A stretch of DNA of 47,880 nucleotides, taken from NCBI GenBank assembly GCA_023489235.1, contig JAMDDE010000040.1:53727-101606 (forward strand), in the 5' to 3' direction. This document shows, in pieces, positions 9,303 through 17,177 of the stretch (position 1 is its first letter; each line of letters begins with the position of its first letter). The notes beneath the pieces are model-generated. The model was not told where the DNA came from and made no database searches. It saw nothing but the letters and a program-made list of their open reading frames with translations. This DNA comes from Actinomycetota bacterium. GTDB taxonomy: Bacteria > Actinomycetota > Acidimicrobiia > Acidimicrobiales > JAMDDE01. A program made the translations under genes and the position numbers.

Positions 9303-10130
9303 GTGGTCACTACAGTGAAGAAGCACGTCGAAGACCTGTGGGAGGAGATAGATCTGTTATCTTCGGGAGATCCATCTGCTCTCTCGGTCGTTACTGAAGC
9401 CATAGAATTACTTGATTCAGGTGAGGCAAGAGTTGCTGAGATGGACGCCAGTGGGGAGGTGCTTGTTCACGAGTGGTTGAAGAAAGCCATCCTTTTGTAC
9501 TTCCACTTGAGCAAGATTTACACCATTGAAGTCGGCCCCTTTGAATATGCAGACAGGATACCGCTCAAACGAGGACTGGCAGACAGAGGTGTGAGGGTCG
9601 TACCGGGAGCATGTGTGAGATGGGGAGCGCACATAGGGAGGGGGTCGGTGCTCATGCCTAGCTTTGTGAATATAGGAGCTACAGTTGGAGAGAATACTAT
9701 GGTGGACACCTGGGCTACCGTGGGATCCTGTGCACAGGTCGGTTCCCGGGTGCACCTCTCCGGCGGTGTTGGTATTGGAGGAGTGCTGGAACCACCCCAA
9801 GCAGCACCTGTCATAGTAGGAGACGATGCCTTCATTGGTAGTCGATGCATGGTAACCGAAGGGGCGGTTATAGGAGAAGGAGCCATTCTTGGGGCAGGGG
9901 CTATCTTGAATCCATCCATACCAGTTATCGATGCAGAAAGCGGCCAAGAACTTTCTAGAGGCAAGTTACCTCCATGGACAGTAGGAGTTCCTGCTCAGCG
10001 GAGAAGGGTATACGAGGGAGGAGAGTTCTTCATGCCTTGCGTACTCGTCATAAAGCACTTGAACCCAGGAGAGAGACATGACAAGGCTCAACTCAACCAC
10101 CTCCTTAGGGAGCATGGCCTGTCGCTGTGA
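9303..10130 (+). CDS. dapD: Tetrahydrodipicolinate N-succinyltransferase
   Basis: A left-handed beta-helix acyltransferase using succinyl-CoA to open the DAP pathway's succinylase branch. The central and C-terminal parts show repeated hexapeptides (GACVRWGAHIGRGSVLMPS, GATVGENTMVDTWATVGS, GAVIGEGAILGAGAIL). The segment VHLSGGVGIGGVLEPPQ is typical of DapD. I chose GTG 9303, which has GGGAG 8 bases upstream; TTG 9288 would add five residues but has no visible ribosome site. The stop overlaps the GTG of dapE (GTGA), and dapC is ~100 bases upstream. Confidence 0.93.
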   Translation: MVTTVKKHVEDLWEEIDLLSSGDPSALSVVTEAIELLDSGEARVAEMDASGEVLVHEWLKKAILLYFHLSKIYTIEVGPFEYADRIPLKRGLADRGVRVVPGACVRWGAHIGRGSVLMPSFVNIGATVGENTMVDTWATVGSCAQVGSRVHLSGGVGIGGVLEPPQAAPVIVGDDAFIGSRCMVTEGAVIGEGAILGAGAILNPSIPVIDAESGQELSRGKLPPWTVGVPAQRRRVYEGGEFFMPCVLVIKHLNPGERHDKAQLNHLLREHGLSL

Positions 10131-11200
10131 GCTCTAGCCTCTTTGATCTGGCAGTTGAACTTGTATCCATTCCCTCGGTAAGTCATCATGAGGCTGCACT
10201 TGCTTCTAGGGTAGAAAGTGAGTTACGGGCATGTTCTTGGCTGGAGGTATTCCGCATTGGAGACAATGTCATAGCGAGAACCGATCAAGGATGCAAGGAT
10301 AGAATCATATTGGCTGGACACCTGGATACGGTTCCACCCCTTGATAATGTCGATGTTTTAGTTGAGGGTGACAGGTTGCAGGGACTAGGGGCTGTTGACA
10401 TGAAGGGTGGTCTAGCTGTTCTCCTCGATCTAGCTCGATCAGGTTCTCCTCGGGAGACAGATGTCAGTTGGGTATTTTACGCATGCGAAGAGGTAGCACG
10501 TAAAGATAGCGGACTCCTGACCATCTGGAACGAAGCTCCCCATCTACTGCAAGGTAGTGCTGCGATATTAGCAGAGCCCACAGGCTTGACAGTCGAAGCA
10601 GGATGCCAAGGTACGATGACTGCTACAGTGACCTTGAGAGGACAGAGAGCGCATACAGCTCGTCCCTATCGTGGGATCAATGCCATACACAGATTGGTTC
10701 CTTTGTTGGAGATTCTGGCAGCTTACACACCTCGGGTAGTCGTACTGGAAGGATGCAGTTTCAAGGAGGCATTGCAAGCAGTCAAGGTCTATGGAGGAGT
10801 TGCCTCCAATGTAGTGCCTGACGAAGTTGTCTTGACGTTTAACTATAGATTTGCTCCAGATAGGGGTACCCAGGAAGCTGTAGCTTATCTAGAAGGATTG
10901 TTCGACCGGTGGTTGGATCCTGAGATGGGAGACAGCCTGGAGGTGAAAGAGGTGGTAGGTGGCGCTATGCCACAGTTGGACAATCCATTCTTGAACAAGT
11001 TGGTGAGCGAAAGTCGTCTGCCGCCAAGAGGAAAGCTAGGCTGGACAGACGTGGCATTTTTTGCAGAGAGAGGTATACCCGCAGCTAATTTCGGACCAGG
11101 AGATCCAGATCTTGCGCATACTCCCCATGAGTATGTGGAGCGCTCTAGTTTGGAGGCAGCTCGTGCAGTGCTCGGTTCCCTGATTGCGTCACCGAAATGA
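10127..11200 (+). CDS. dapE: Succinyl-diaminopimelate desuccinylase
   Basis: A 357-residue M20-family di-zinc deacylase releasing LL-DAP for DapF. Metal and catalytic residues are evident: H65 and D67 in AGHLDTVPP, D91 in GAVDMKGG, the E121-E122 pair in ACEEVARKDSG, the AEPTG glutamate, and the C-terminal histidine in HTPHEYVE. The GTG start overlaps the dapD stop by four bases, implying translational coupling. With dapC, dapD and dapF this covers four consecutive steps; dapA, dapB and lysA are not in the window. Confidence 0.94.
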   Translation: MSSSLFDLAVELVSIPSVSHHEAALASRVESELRACSWLEVFRIGDNVIARTDQGCKDRIILAGHLDTVPPLDNVDVLVEGDRLQGLGAVDMKGGLAVLLDLARSGSPRETDVSWVFYACEEVARKDSGLLTIWNEAPHLLQGSAAILAEPTGLTVEAGCQGTMTATVTLRGQRAHTARPYRGINAIHRLVPLLEILAAYTPRVVVLEGCSFKEALQAVKVYGGVASNVVPDEVVLTFNYRFAPDRGTQEAVAYLEGLFDRWLDPEMGDSLEVKEVVGGAMPQLDNPFLNKLVSESRLPPRGKLGWTDVAFFAERGIPAANFGPGDPDLAHTPHEYVERSSLEAARAVLGSLIASPK

Positions 11201-11233
11201 GATAATCTACCTCTTTCCAGCTACAGTTGACCT

Positions 11234-11259
11234 GTGAAGCTTGTCTTTACCAGCTTCAC
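11234..11259. terminator. Hairpin between convergent dapE and lexA
   Basis: A perfect 8-base inverted repeat, GTGAAGCT / AGCTTCAC with a 10-base loop, lies in the 128-base gap between the convergent 3' ends of dapE and lexA. No clean T-run follows on either strand, so termination is a guess from position. A tandem copy of TATCTTGCT (11260-11268, 11269-11277) follows immediately. Confidence 0.35.
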
Positions 11260-11328
11260 TATCTTGCTTATCTTGCTAAATGTAGCCAAACCCAAGCAAG
11301 CTACTCTAGACGAGCAACCGTAGACTAG

Positions 11329-11958
11329 CTAGAGTTTACGTATAATCGTGACAATCTTCCCATAGATCACAACTTGATCTTCGTCCAATTCCAGAGGATT
11401 GAGATCATTGTTGGCAGAGCTTAAGATTACTTTGCCGTTCTTTTTCGAGTAGATCTTCACTGCACCTTCTTCATGAGGCGACCCAGCAATCACGAGATCG
11501 CCGTCAGCAACTACCTCCTGGTATCTGGCCACTACATAATCACCATCCAAAATACCTGCATTTGTCATCGAGCTGTTACTAACCTTGATCATGAAGAGCT
11601 GTCCTGTTCCTGTAAACTCTTCAGGGAGCGGGAAGAGTTCTTCTACGTTCTCCGGGACCAATACCTCCCTGTTGGGAGCTACGCTTCCTACTAAGGGGAT
11701 GTGACGAACCGGTTTTGGCGAGAGGGCAGCTCCCGACGAAGGATCATAATGAACTTCTAGAGCTCTGGGTTTGGTGGGATCCCTTTTTAAATACCCCATT
11801 CGTTCAAGGGAGAGTAGGTAGGTATGCACTGTTGCTGGCGAAGCTAGTCCTACGGCATCAGCTATCTCTCTAACCGAAGGAGGATATCCACGATCACGGA
11901 TATGCTCAGTGATGTAGTCAAGTATTTCTCGTCGCTTTGGACTGAGCTCGGTTGCCAT
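11329..11958 (-). CDS. lexA: LexA-type repressor with unusual cleavage region
   Basis: A 209-residue protein with the LexA architecture. The winged-helix domain is at ~1-70 (SPKRREILDYI, PPSVREIADAVGL, RDPTKPRALEV) and the S24 peptidase domain at ~88-209. The presumed dyad is Ser130 (in KVSNSSM, aligning with SGMSM of E. coli) and Lys168 (in EGAVKIY). The usual Val-Ala-Ala-Gly cleavage segment reads Val93-Ala94-Pro95-Asn96, so the scissile Ala-Gly bond is absent. This may alter or abolish RecA-stimulated self-cleavage; that is inference. It diverges from nrdR, with a strong promoter and repeat array in the 230-base gap. Confidence 0.92.
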   Translation of the reverse strand: MATELSPKRREILDYITEHIRDRGYPPSVREIADAVGLASPATVHTYLLSLERMGYLKRDPTKPRALEVHYDPSSGAALSPKPVRHIPLVGSVAPNREVLVPENVEELFPLPEEFTGTGQLFMIKVSNSSMTNAGILDGDYVVARYQEVVADGDLVIAGSPHEEGAVKIYSKKNGKVILSSANNDLNPLELDEDQVVIYGKIVTIIRKL

Positions 11959-12009
11959 AAACCACTCTCCTTGCCGGCTAGTTCAAGACCAAAAAAATCA
12001 ACTGCTCCT

Positions 12010-12035
12010 ATAAATTTCTATAAATTTATAAATTT
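12010..12035. repeat. Three ATAAATTT boxes, candidate operator at the lexA promoter
   Basis: ATAAATTT occurs at 12010-12017, 12020-12027 and 12028-12035. The last two form a perfect 14-base palindrome, AAATTTATAAATTT (12022-12035). The array starts two bases from the -10 box of the minus-strand lexA promoter and covers the likely start site and early leader, where a repressor site would act. The identity of the binding protein (LexA itself or another) is inferred from position only. Confidence 0.5.
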
Positions 12036-12036
12036 C

Positions 12037-12065
12037 ATTATACTCTCTTTAAGCGGATGTATCAA
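12037..12065 (-). promoter_or_regulatory. Sigma-70-type promoter for lexA
   Basis: On the minus strand, TTGATA (12065-12060) and TATAAT (12042-12037) are separated by exactly 17 bases. The spacing is ideal, with five of six consensus bases in the -35 box and six of six in the -10. The predicted start is ~80 bases before the lexA ATG, within the ATAAATTT boxes. Confidence 0.7.
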
Positions 12066-12192
12066 ACGTGTGTTTTAAAACTTCAATATATGATCAAATT
12101 AAAGTTTAACCTTCTCCCCATGTTGACTGGGCATTTACCGTTGACTTTTTGATCTCACGTTAACCAAGCTGAATAGTGCAAGACTGTATTGT

Positions 12193-12663
12193 ATGCGGTG
12201 CCCATCTTGTGGGAATGTAGAAGACAAAGTGGTTGATAGCCGTATGACCGAGGACGGTGCTGCTATACGACGTAGACGAGAGTGTGTGAGATGCGGCAGG
12301 CGCTTCACCACCTTCGAGAGGATAGAAGAGGCACCTGTCTTTGTCGTGAAGCGATCCGGAGCGCGTGAACCGTTTGATAGAGAAAAGATCTCAGCTGGTG
12401 TGCGAGCTGCTACTAAGAACAGGCCTGTGTCGGACGAGGATATCAACTCTTTGGTTAGCGATGTTGAGGAGTCTTTGAGATACGAAGGAACTGAAATTCC
12501 CTCTGAACTAATTGGGAGAAAGGTGCTCGAAGCTCTGGAACGAGTGGATCATGTGAGCTATGTCAGATTTGCGAGTGTGTACAAGGGATTTGAAGACCTG
12601 GATGATTTCAAGCGTGAGATGGGTATGCTGGAGAAGTCAACCAAGCCTAAATCGTCGAGGTAG
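12193..12663 (+). CDS. nrdR: Ribonucleotide reductase transcriptional repressor NrdR
   Basis: A 156-residue regulator that senses ATP/dATP and represses nrd genes. The zinc ribbon uses C3, C6, C31 and C34 (MRCPSC ... CVRCGRRF). An ATP-cone domain spans ~49-139, beginning VVKRSGAREPFDREKI and ending near YVRFASVYKGF. The start ATG and length are standard. The neighbouring divergent lexA is a recurrent arrangement in actinobacteria. No ribonucleotide reductase gene is in the window. Confidence 0.96.
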   Translation: MRCPSCGNVEDKVVDSRMTEDGAAIRRRRECVRCGRRFTTFERIEEAPVFVVKRSGAREPFDREKISAGVRAATKNRPVSDEDINSLVSDVEESLRYEGTEIPSELIGRKVLEALERVDHVSYVRFASVYKGFEDLDDFKREMGMLEKSTKPKSSR

Positions 12664-12866
12664 TAGCATCGGAGCAGTAGTTTGGTATATCGGTTAGATC
12701 TCATCCAAAGCCGATAGCTGGACTTTTCTGGAAAAAGATCTTGAGATATATGGTTGGCTTAACCAAGGGACATACCATAGACCATGGACTTGTATCCATA
12801 TCAGTGGTGGAAGTTACGAGTGGAGGAATAGATGATCGATAGCCATTGGATGACTTGGAGTTGTTC

Positions 12867-13916
12867 ATGCGTATAGGACTGTTGACCGGTGGAGGGGATT
12901 GCCCAGGTCTCAATGCAGCCATAAGGGCTATAGTCTTCAAGGCTGAAATGGGCTACGGAGATGAGGTAGTTGGCTTTGCTGACGGCTGGAGAGGCGTGAT
13001 GGAGGATGCAGTTCGCCCATTGGACGTGAACAGCTGTCGGGATATCCTGCCCTTGGGAGGAACCATCCTGGGAACCTCGCGTACCAATCCGTACAGCACT
13101 GATGGAGGGGTGGAGAAGGTGCTTGATACTTTGCGCAAGGAGGGGGTGGATGTACTTATAGCCATAGGTGGCGACGACACCTTGGGGGTAGCGCATAAGC
13201 TCTCAGCAGCTCAAGTTGCAGTGGTTGGTGTTCCAAAGACCATAGACAATGATCTCTCCGCCACGGAGGTGACGTTTGGATTTGATACCGCAGTACAGAT
13301 AGCTACTGATGCCATAGACCGTCTCCGTACTACTGCAGAGTCACACCATAGAGTAATCGTATGCGAAGTGATGGGTCGCCATGCTGGTTGGATAGCTACA
13401 TTGGCCGGGTTGGCGGGTGGTGCAGCAGAAATTTTAGTACCTGAAGAACCATTTGACATAGAGGCAGTATGCAAGCGGCTCCAGAGACTTCACGACAAAG
13501 GCCAGTTCTCTTCGATAGTGGTCATTGCCGAGGGTGCCAAGCCAGCAAAGCCATTTAGAAGTTTGCAAGGGGCAAGTGATGCCTCTGGCAAGCCGCTGGA
13601 TCAATTCGGCCATGAACGACTGGGCGGTATATCCAATGCTGTAGCTGAAGAAATTGAGGCGAGGACCGGCTTTGAGTCACGGGTGACCATCTTGGGCCAT
13701 GTTCAGCGAGGTGGTACACCTACAGCTTACGACAGAGTTTTGGCTACCCGCTTTGGCGTAGCAGCAGTGGAAGCCTGTCACGACGGTGCCTTCGATACCA
13801 TGGTGGCTCTGCATGCAGGGGAGATCATACGAGTTCCTCTAGAGGAGGCAGTTGGAGTATCCAAGACAGTGGATCTCACCTTGCTCCATGACGTGGTCGG
13901 TCCTTTCTTGGGCTAG
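12867..13916 (+). CDS. pfp: 6-phosphofructokinase, pyrophosphate-dependent type
   Basis: A 349-residue phosphofructokinase (MRIGLLTGGGDCPGLNAAIR). Residues that set phosphoryl-donor preference are of the PPi type: GGDDT at 101-105, where ATP enzymes have GGDGS, and PKTIDND at 123-129, where ATP enzymes have PGTIDND. It is therefore predicted to use PPi, reversibly interconverting fructose-6-P and fructose-1,6-bisP. MGRHAGW and GHVQRGG substrate motifs are intact. I chose ATG 12867 because the family starts right at this motif and GGAG lies 6 bases before it; an upstream TTG (12846) is possible. The PIG-L gene follows after 9 bases. Confidence 0.93.
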   Translation: MRIGLLTGGGDCPGLNAAIRAIVFKAEMGYGDEVVGFADGWRGVMEDAVRPLDVNSCRDILPLGGTILGTSRTNPYSTDGGVEKVLDTLRKEGVDVLIAIGGDDTLGVAHKLSAAQVAVVGVPKTIDNDLSATEVTFGFDTAVQIATDAIDRLRTTAESHHRVIVCEVMGRHAGWIATLAGLAGGAAEILVPEEPFDIEAVCKRLQRLHDKGQFSSIVVIAEGAKPAKPFRSLQGASDASGKPLDQFGHERLGGISNAVAEEIEARTGFESRVTILGHVQRGGTPTAYDRVLATRFGVAAVEACHDGAFDTMVALHAGEIIRVPLEEAVGVSKTVDLTLLHDVVGPFLG

Positions 13917-13925
13917 TTCCTTTTC

Positions 13926-14657
13926 ATGGTTGCAGATCGTCCAAGTGAACTTGACAGTTATCCGCATGTGGCACTTGCCGTCTATGCTCATCCGGATGAT
14001 CCTGATGTCTCCTGTGGGGGAACCTTGGCCAAGTGGTGCAGGGCTGGCAGCGAGGTACATGTGCTCATCTGTACCGATGGAGGCAAGGGTACTGTTGACC
14101 CGTCCATGACTACTGTTCGTCTTGCAGAGATGCGCAAAAGGGAGATGGCTGAAGCCGGGGAGGTCATTGGTGTGTTCGGTCAACACCTCTTGGGGCACCC
14201 CGATGGCGAGTTAGATGAGAGTAAATTGCGTAAGGAAATAGTGTACTGGATTCGCTATCTCCGACCGGAGGCGGTGGTTTGCCCTGATCCTACCGCTATC
14301 TTCTTCGGGGATAGCTACTTCAATCACCGTGACCACAGGAGCGTAGGCTGGGCTGTACTCGATGCCATCTCACCTAGTGCCTCGCTCCCACTGTACTTTC
14401 CCGATGCCGGTCCACCCCATAAAGTTAAGGTTGTCTATCTCTCTGGTACACTTGAACCAAACCATTGGGTCGATATATCCAGTACTATTGAACTCAAATG
14501 TATGGCGATTAGCTGTCACAGGAGTCAACTAAGCGGTGGAGGGGAGTTGGAGCAGCAAGTGGTACGGGAGCGAGCCAAAGCAGAGGGTATGACAGCTGGA
14601 ATGGCTTATGCAGAAGCCTTTCGACTCTTGGAGCTGGTTGATTCTCCTAATGGGTGA
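13926..14657 (+). CDS. PIG-L/LmbE-family deacetylase
   Basis: A 243-residue zinc-dependent N-acetylglucosaminyl deacetylase-family protein. The metal motif AHPDDPDVSCGG (HPDD at 22-25) and the second histidine cluster HRDHRSVGWA are present. Family members include MshB (mycothiol) and conjugate amidases. The substrate cannot be told from sequence; a mycothiol-related role is plausible in an actinobacterium but is only inference. It is squeezed between the phosphofructokinase (9-base gap) and dinB (overlap), so the three are probably co-transcribed. Confidence 0.85.
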   Translation: MVADRPSELDSYPHVALAVYAHPDDPDVSCGGTLAKWCRAGSEVHVLICTDGGKGTVDPSMTTVRLAEMRKREMAEAGEVIGVFGQHLLGHPDGELDESKLRKEIVYWIRYLRPEAVVCPDPTAIFFGDSYFNHRDHRSVGWAVLDAISPSASLPLYFPDAGPPHKVKVVYLSGTLEPNHWVDISSTIELKCMAISCHRSQLSGGGELEQQVVRERAKAEGMTAGMAYAEAFRLLELVDSPNG

Positions 14658-16032
14658 TCGTAATAACAGTGAGGGATCCGATGTGAGTACCGATGCAGGC
14701 TTGGATGTCATTTGTGTGGATATGGATGCTTTCTTTGCATCGGTGGAGGTTAGAGATGATCCAAGCCTTCATTCCGAGCCAGTTATCGTATGTGGTCGGG
14801 GCAGGAGGTCAGTGGTGGCCTCATGCAACTACGAGGCTCGTTTATATGGCGTAAGTTCAGCTATGCCTACGGAACAGGCCAAAAGGCTTTGTCCTAATGG
14901 TCGGTTCTTGACAGCTAGATTTCCTGTTTATCAACGAGCAAGTAGGGACCTTCATGCCATCCTCTACCGCTTTACTCCGTTGGTGGAGGGTGTAGCCTTG
15001 GACGAAGCATACCTCGATGTCAGTGGGGCGCATCTACTGTTTGGATCGTCATTGCAAATAGCCAATGATATACGTGAGGCAGTTCGTGAAGAGATGGGCC
15101 TTCCATGTTCGGTGGGAGTAGGAAGGTCTAAGTTAATTGCCAAACTGGCATCTGAGGAAGCCAAGCCAAAAATTCTTGATTCAATGATTCAACCAGGCAA
15201 GGGAGTGGTAGCGGTTCCTCAACTTAGCGAGTGGTCTTTTCTGTCTGGCTTGGATGTATCCAAACTGCCTGGAGTGGGGCCTGTAACTTCGACCAAGCTG
15301 AGGTCCTTGGGAGTGTTCAAGGTGGAGGACCTTCTGAACGTTCCTCTATCTGTATTGAGTAGACATCTAGGTATTACGATGGCCCACCGTTTGGTAGACC
15401 TCGCTCGTGGCCACGACCTGCGTAAGGTGACACCAACTAGAGAGCGTAAGTCGATCGGTAAGGAGATAACCTTTGACAGAGATCTCCAAGATATGATCAA
15501 ACTACGTCAACTTTTGTTTGACCTGGCCGTTCAAGTAGGTGATATTATGCAAAGAAAGGGTAAAGCTGCCCGTAGCATCTCCATAAAAGTACGCTTTGCC
15601 AATTTTGTTACGCTTACCCGTAGCCGTTCGGAACAGTTCCCTCTCCATTCGTCCTCGGCTATTGCCCGCTTGGCAACTGCCCTGTTTGATCAAGTTGATC
15701 CAGTTATGCCGGTTCGTTTGGTGGGGGTAAGTGTATCTGGGCTAGTTAGTAGAGAGGAGCAGTATTATCAGCAAGCTCTGGCTCTTGACAGTGCAAGTGA
15801 TGGGATCGACTACCAAGCAAATGCACCAAAGACGGATGTAGGTTGTCAATGGACTATCGAGCATCCCTGGGAGGTCATGAGACCAAAAAGAGATTCGTGG
15901 TCTCTGGACGACAGGCTTGTTCTAGCAATGGAAACTGTGCGAGAGCGCTTTGGCCAACAAGCTATTCTGTCTTGTGGGTTGGCCCTACAATCAATGTCAT
16001 CAATATCATCTGGCAAGGAACTTGATCGGTAA
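14650..16032 (+). CDS. dinB: Y-family DNA polymerase IV
   Basis: A 460-residue translesion polymerase. Catalytic residues lie in VDMDAFFASVE (Asp24 and neighbours) and ALDEAYLDV (the DE pair near 122). YEARLYGV, the steric-gate region, and a helix-hairpin-helix thumb (LPGVGPVTSTKLRSLG) are recognisable. The little-finger domain follows. I chose ATG 14650, which overlaps the PIG-L stop by eight bases; an in-frame ATG at 14608 would add 14 residues from inside that gene. It lies 2.7 kb from lexA, but in a different transcription unit, with no LexA-like box seen directly upstream. Confidence 0.93.
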   Translation: MGDRNNSEGSDVSTDAGLDVICVDMDAFFASVEVRDDPSLHSEPVIVCGRGRRSVVASCNYEARLYGVSSAMPTEQAKRLCPNGRFLTARFPVYQRASRDLHAILYRFTPLVEGVALDEAYLDVSGAHLLFGSSLQIANDIREAVREEMGLPCSVGVGRSKLIAKLASEEAKPKILDSMIQPGKGVVAVPQLSEWSFLSGLDVSKLPGVGPVTSTKLRSLGVFKVEDLLNVPLSVLSRHLGITMAHRLVDLARGHDLRKVTPTRERKSIGKEITFDRDLQDMIKLRQLLFDLAVQVGDIMQRKGKAARSISIKVRFANFVTLTRSRSEQFPLHSSSAIARLATALFDQVDPVMPVRLVGVSVSGLVSREEQYYQQALALDSASDGIDYQANAPKTDVGCQWTIEHPWEVMRPKRDSWSLDDRLVLAMETVRERFGQQAILSCGLALQSMSSISSGKELDR

Positions 16033-16211
16033 GAGTAAGATCAGTGTATCCGGTACCGAACCAGTATGAGTTGGTGCTAAGGTCCTGTCGTCTCTGAATC
16101 TCAACCTACTAGGACGTAGGTGTAGAGTCCCATTGTTTACGGCAGCCGGATGCGCGAAAATAGAACAAGAAGTTAGAGAAGTAATGAGTGTACTAGCGGA
16201 AAGGGGAAGTT

Positions 16212-16589
16212 GTGCCGCTCTCCGAGTATGAGCAGCGGATTCTCCATGAGATGGAGCAGGCTCTGTATGAGCATGATCCTCGTTTCGCGCATAAGGTTCG
16301 ATCGAAAACCGTTTACAGCCACGCAGGACGTCACTGTAAATGGTCAGTTGTCACTTTCCTCGCCGGGTTGGCTGTATTGATAGCCTTTTTCTCTACATCT
16401 ACGTTGCTCGGTCTGTTGGGGTTCGGCATCATGTTCGTCTCGGCGATAACTTTCGAGAGAAATTTACGTCGAATAGGCAAGAGTAGTGCGAACGGTAGAG
16501 GACGTTCTCTGAAGACCAAAAGTGTAGCTTATGTCCTTGGGAGGGCCCATCAACACTTCAAGGAACGATTCAATCGTCCGAATGCTTGA
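16212..16589 (+). CDS. DUF3040 membrane protein
   Basis: A 125-residue protein opening with MPLSEYEQRILHEMEQALYE, the hallmark of the actinobacterial DUF3040 family, followed by DPRFAHKVR. Two hydrophobic helices (~45-61 and ~64-79) predict an inner-membrane hairpin, and the C-terminus is basic. Function is unknown. The GTG start sits behind AAAGGGGAAG. Members of this family are commonly found near dinB and mraZ in actinobacteria, as here. An 11-base imperfect inverted repeat (16308-16318 / 16334-16344) lies inside the coding sequence. Confidence 0.88.
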   Translation: MPLSEYEQRILHEMEQALYEHDPRFAHKVRSKTVYSHAGRHCKWSVVTFLAGLAVLIAFFSTSTLLGLLGFGIMFVSAITFERNLRRIGKSSANGRGRSLKTKSVAYVLGRAHQHFKERFNRPNA

Positions 16590-16799
16590 AGGGGCTCGAT
16601 TCTCTATAACCGTATTAAACGGTTGGCAAGAAAGAGGTCTCATCTGCAAGGGCAGAGGAGTTGATTAAGTAGTGGAGGTGGTCTTTCCGCACCAAGGAAC
16701 CAAGATCCTCCACCGGAGACTCACCACAAAAGGTGGGTGGGTATGTTGTCATAGTCTTTGCGAACTGGAACCAAGGTTGTCCGCCAGAGGTGAACCACA

Positions 16800-17084
16800 G
16801 TGCTCCAGTCTTTAGGAGGGAGGAACTGCCAAGCAATCAAGGCAGTGGTGTGCGCCCTCGGAAGGCTGGTACGAGAAAGACCGGAGTTATTGCCAGTTGC
16901 AATGGTGCAAACCCTTAGATTAGCTCGGTCGAAGTGGTGGGTTAGATTTCCGTTCCTCCCTCTTCCCTCGGAGGAGTATCTGACCTTTCGGATCATCACT
17001 GACTATGGAAGTAGCGGTGACCGAAGAGAGCTGTGCGCCGACATTGTTTCTTACCTGGAGTGGTGCAGTCAGTTCAAGGCATAG
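16800..17084 (+). CDS. Small conserved-looking protein of unknown function
   Basis: An open frame of up to 94 codons. Its C-terminal half (KWWVRFPFLPLPSEEYLTFR, then a TDYG turn, then DIVSYLEWCSQF) resembles small uncharacterised actinobacterial proteins ending in a PLP...Y..FR...YG...YLEWC pattern. A very strong AGGAGGGAGG site lies at 16812-16821, inside the longest frame. The true start may therefore be the in-frame GTG at 16845 or another nearby codon rather than GTG 16800. It fills the otherwise empty ~590-base space between DUF3040 and the minus-strand ligase. No domain function is known to me. Confidence 0.55.
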   Translation: MLQSLGGRNCQAIKAVVCALGRLVRERPELLPVAMVQTLRLARSKWWVRFPFLPLPSEEYLTFRIITDYGSSGDRRELCADIVSYLEWCSQFKA

Positions 17085-17177
17085 TCGAACTACCACCTCG
17101 CACGCAAGCCGCTGATTGCACTCGAGAAGGAGATGTTGCTAGAACGGTAAGCACTATTTGCAGTCTTCATCCAAAGG

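Noticed and set aside
16033-16211. Small RNA between dinB and DUF3040
   Set aside because: Only weak 5-6 base stems; no known RNA family features.
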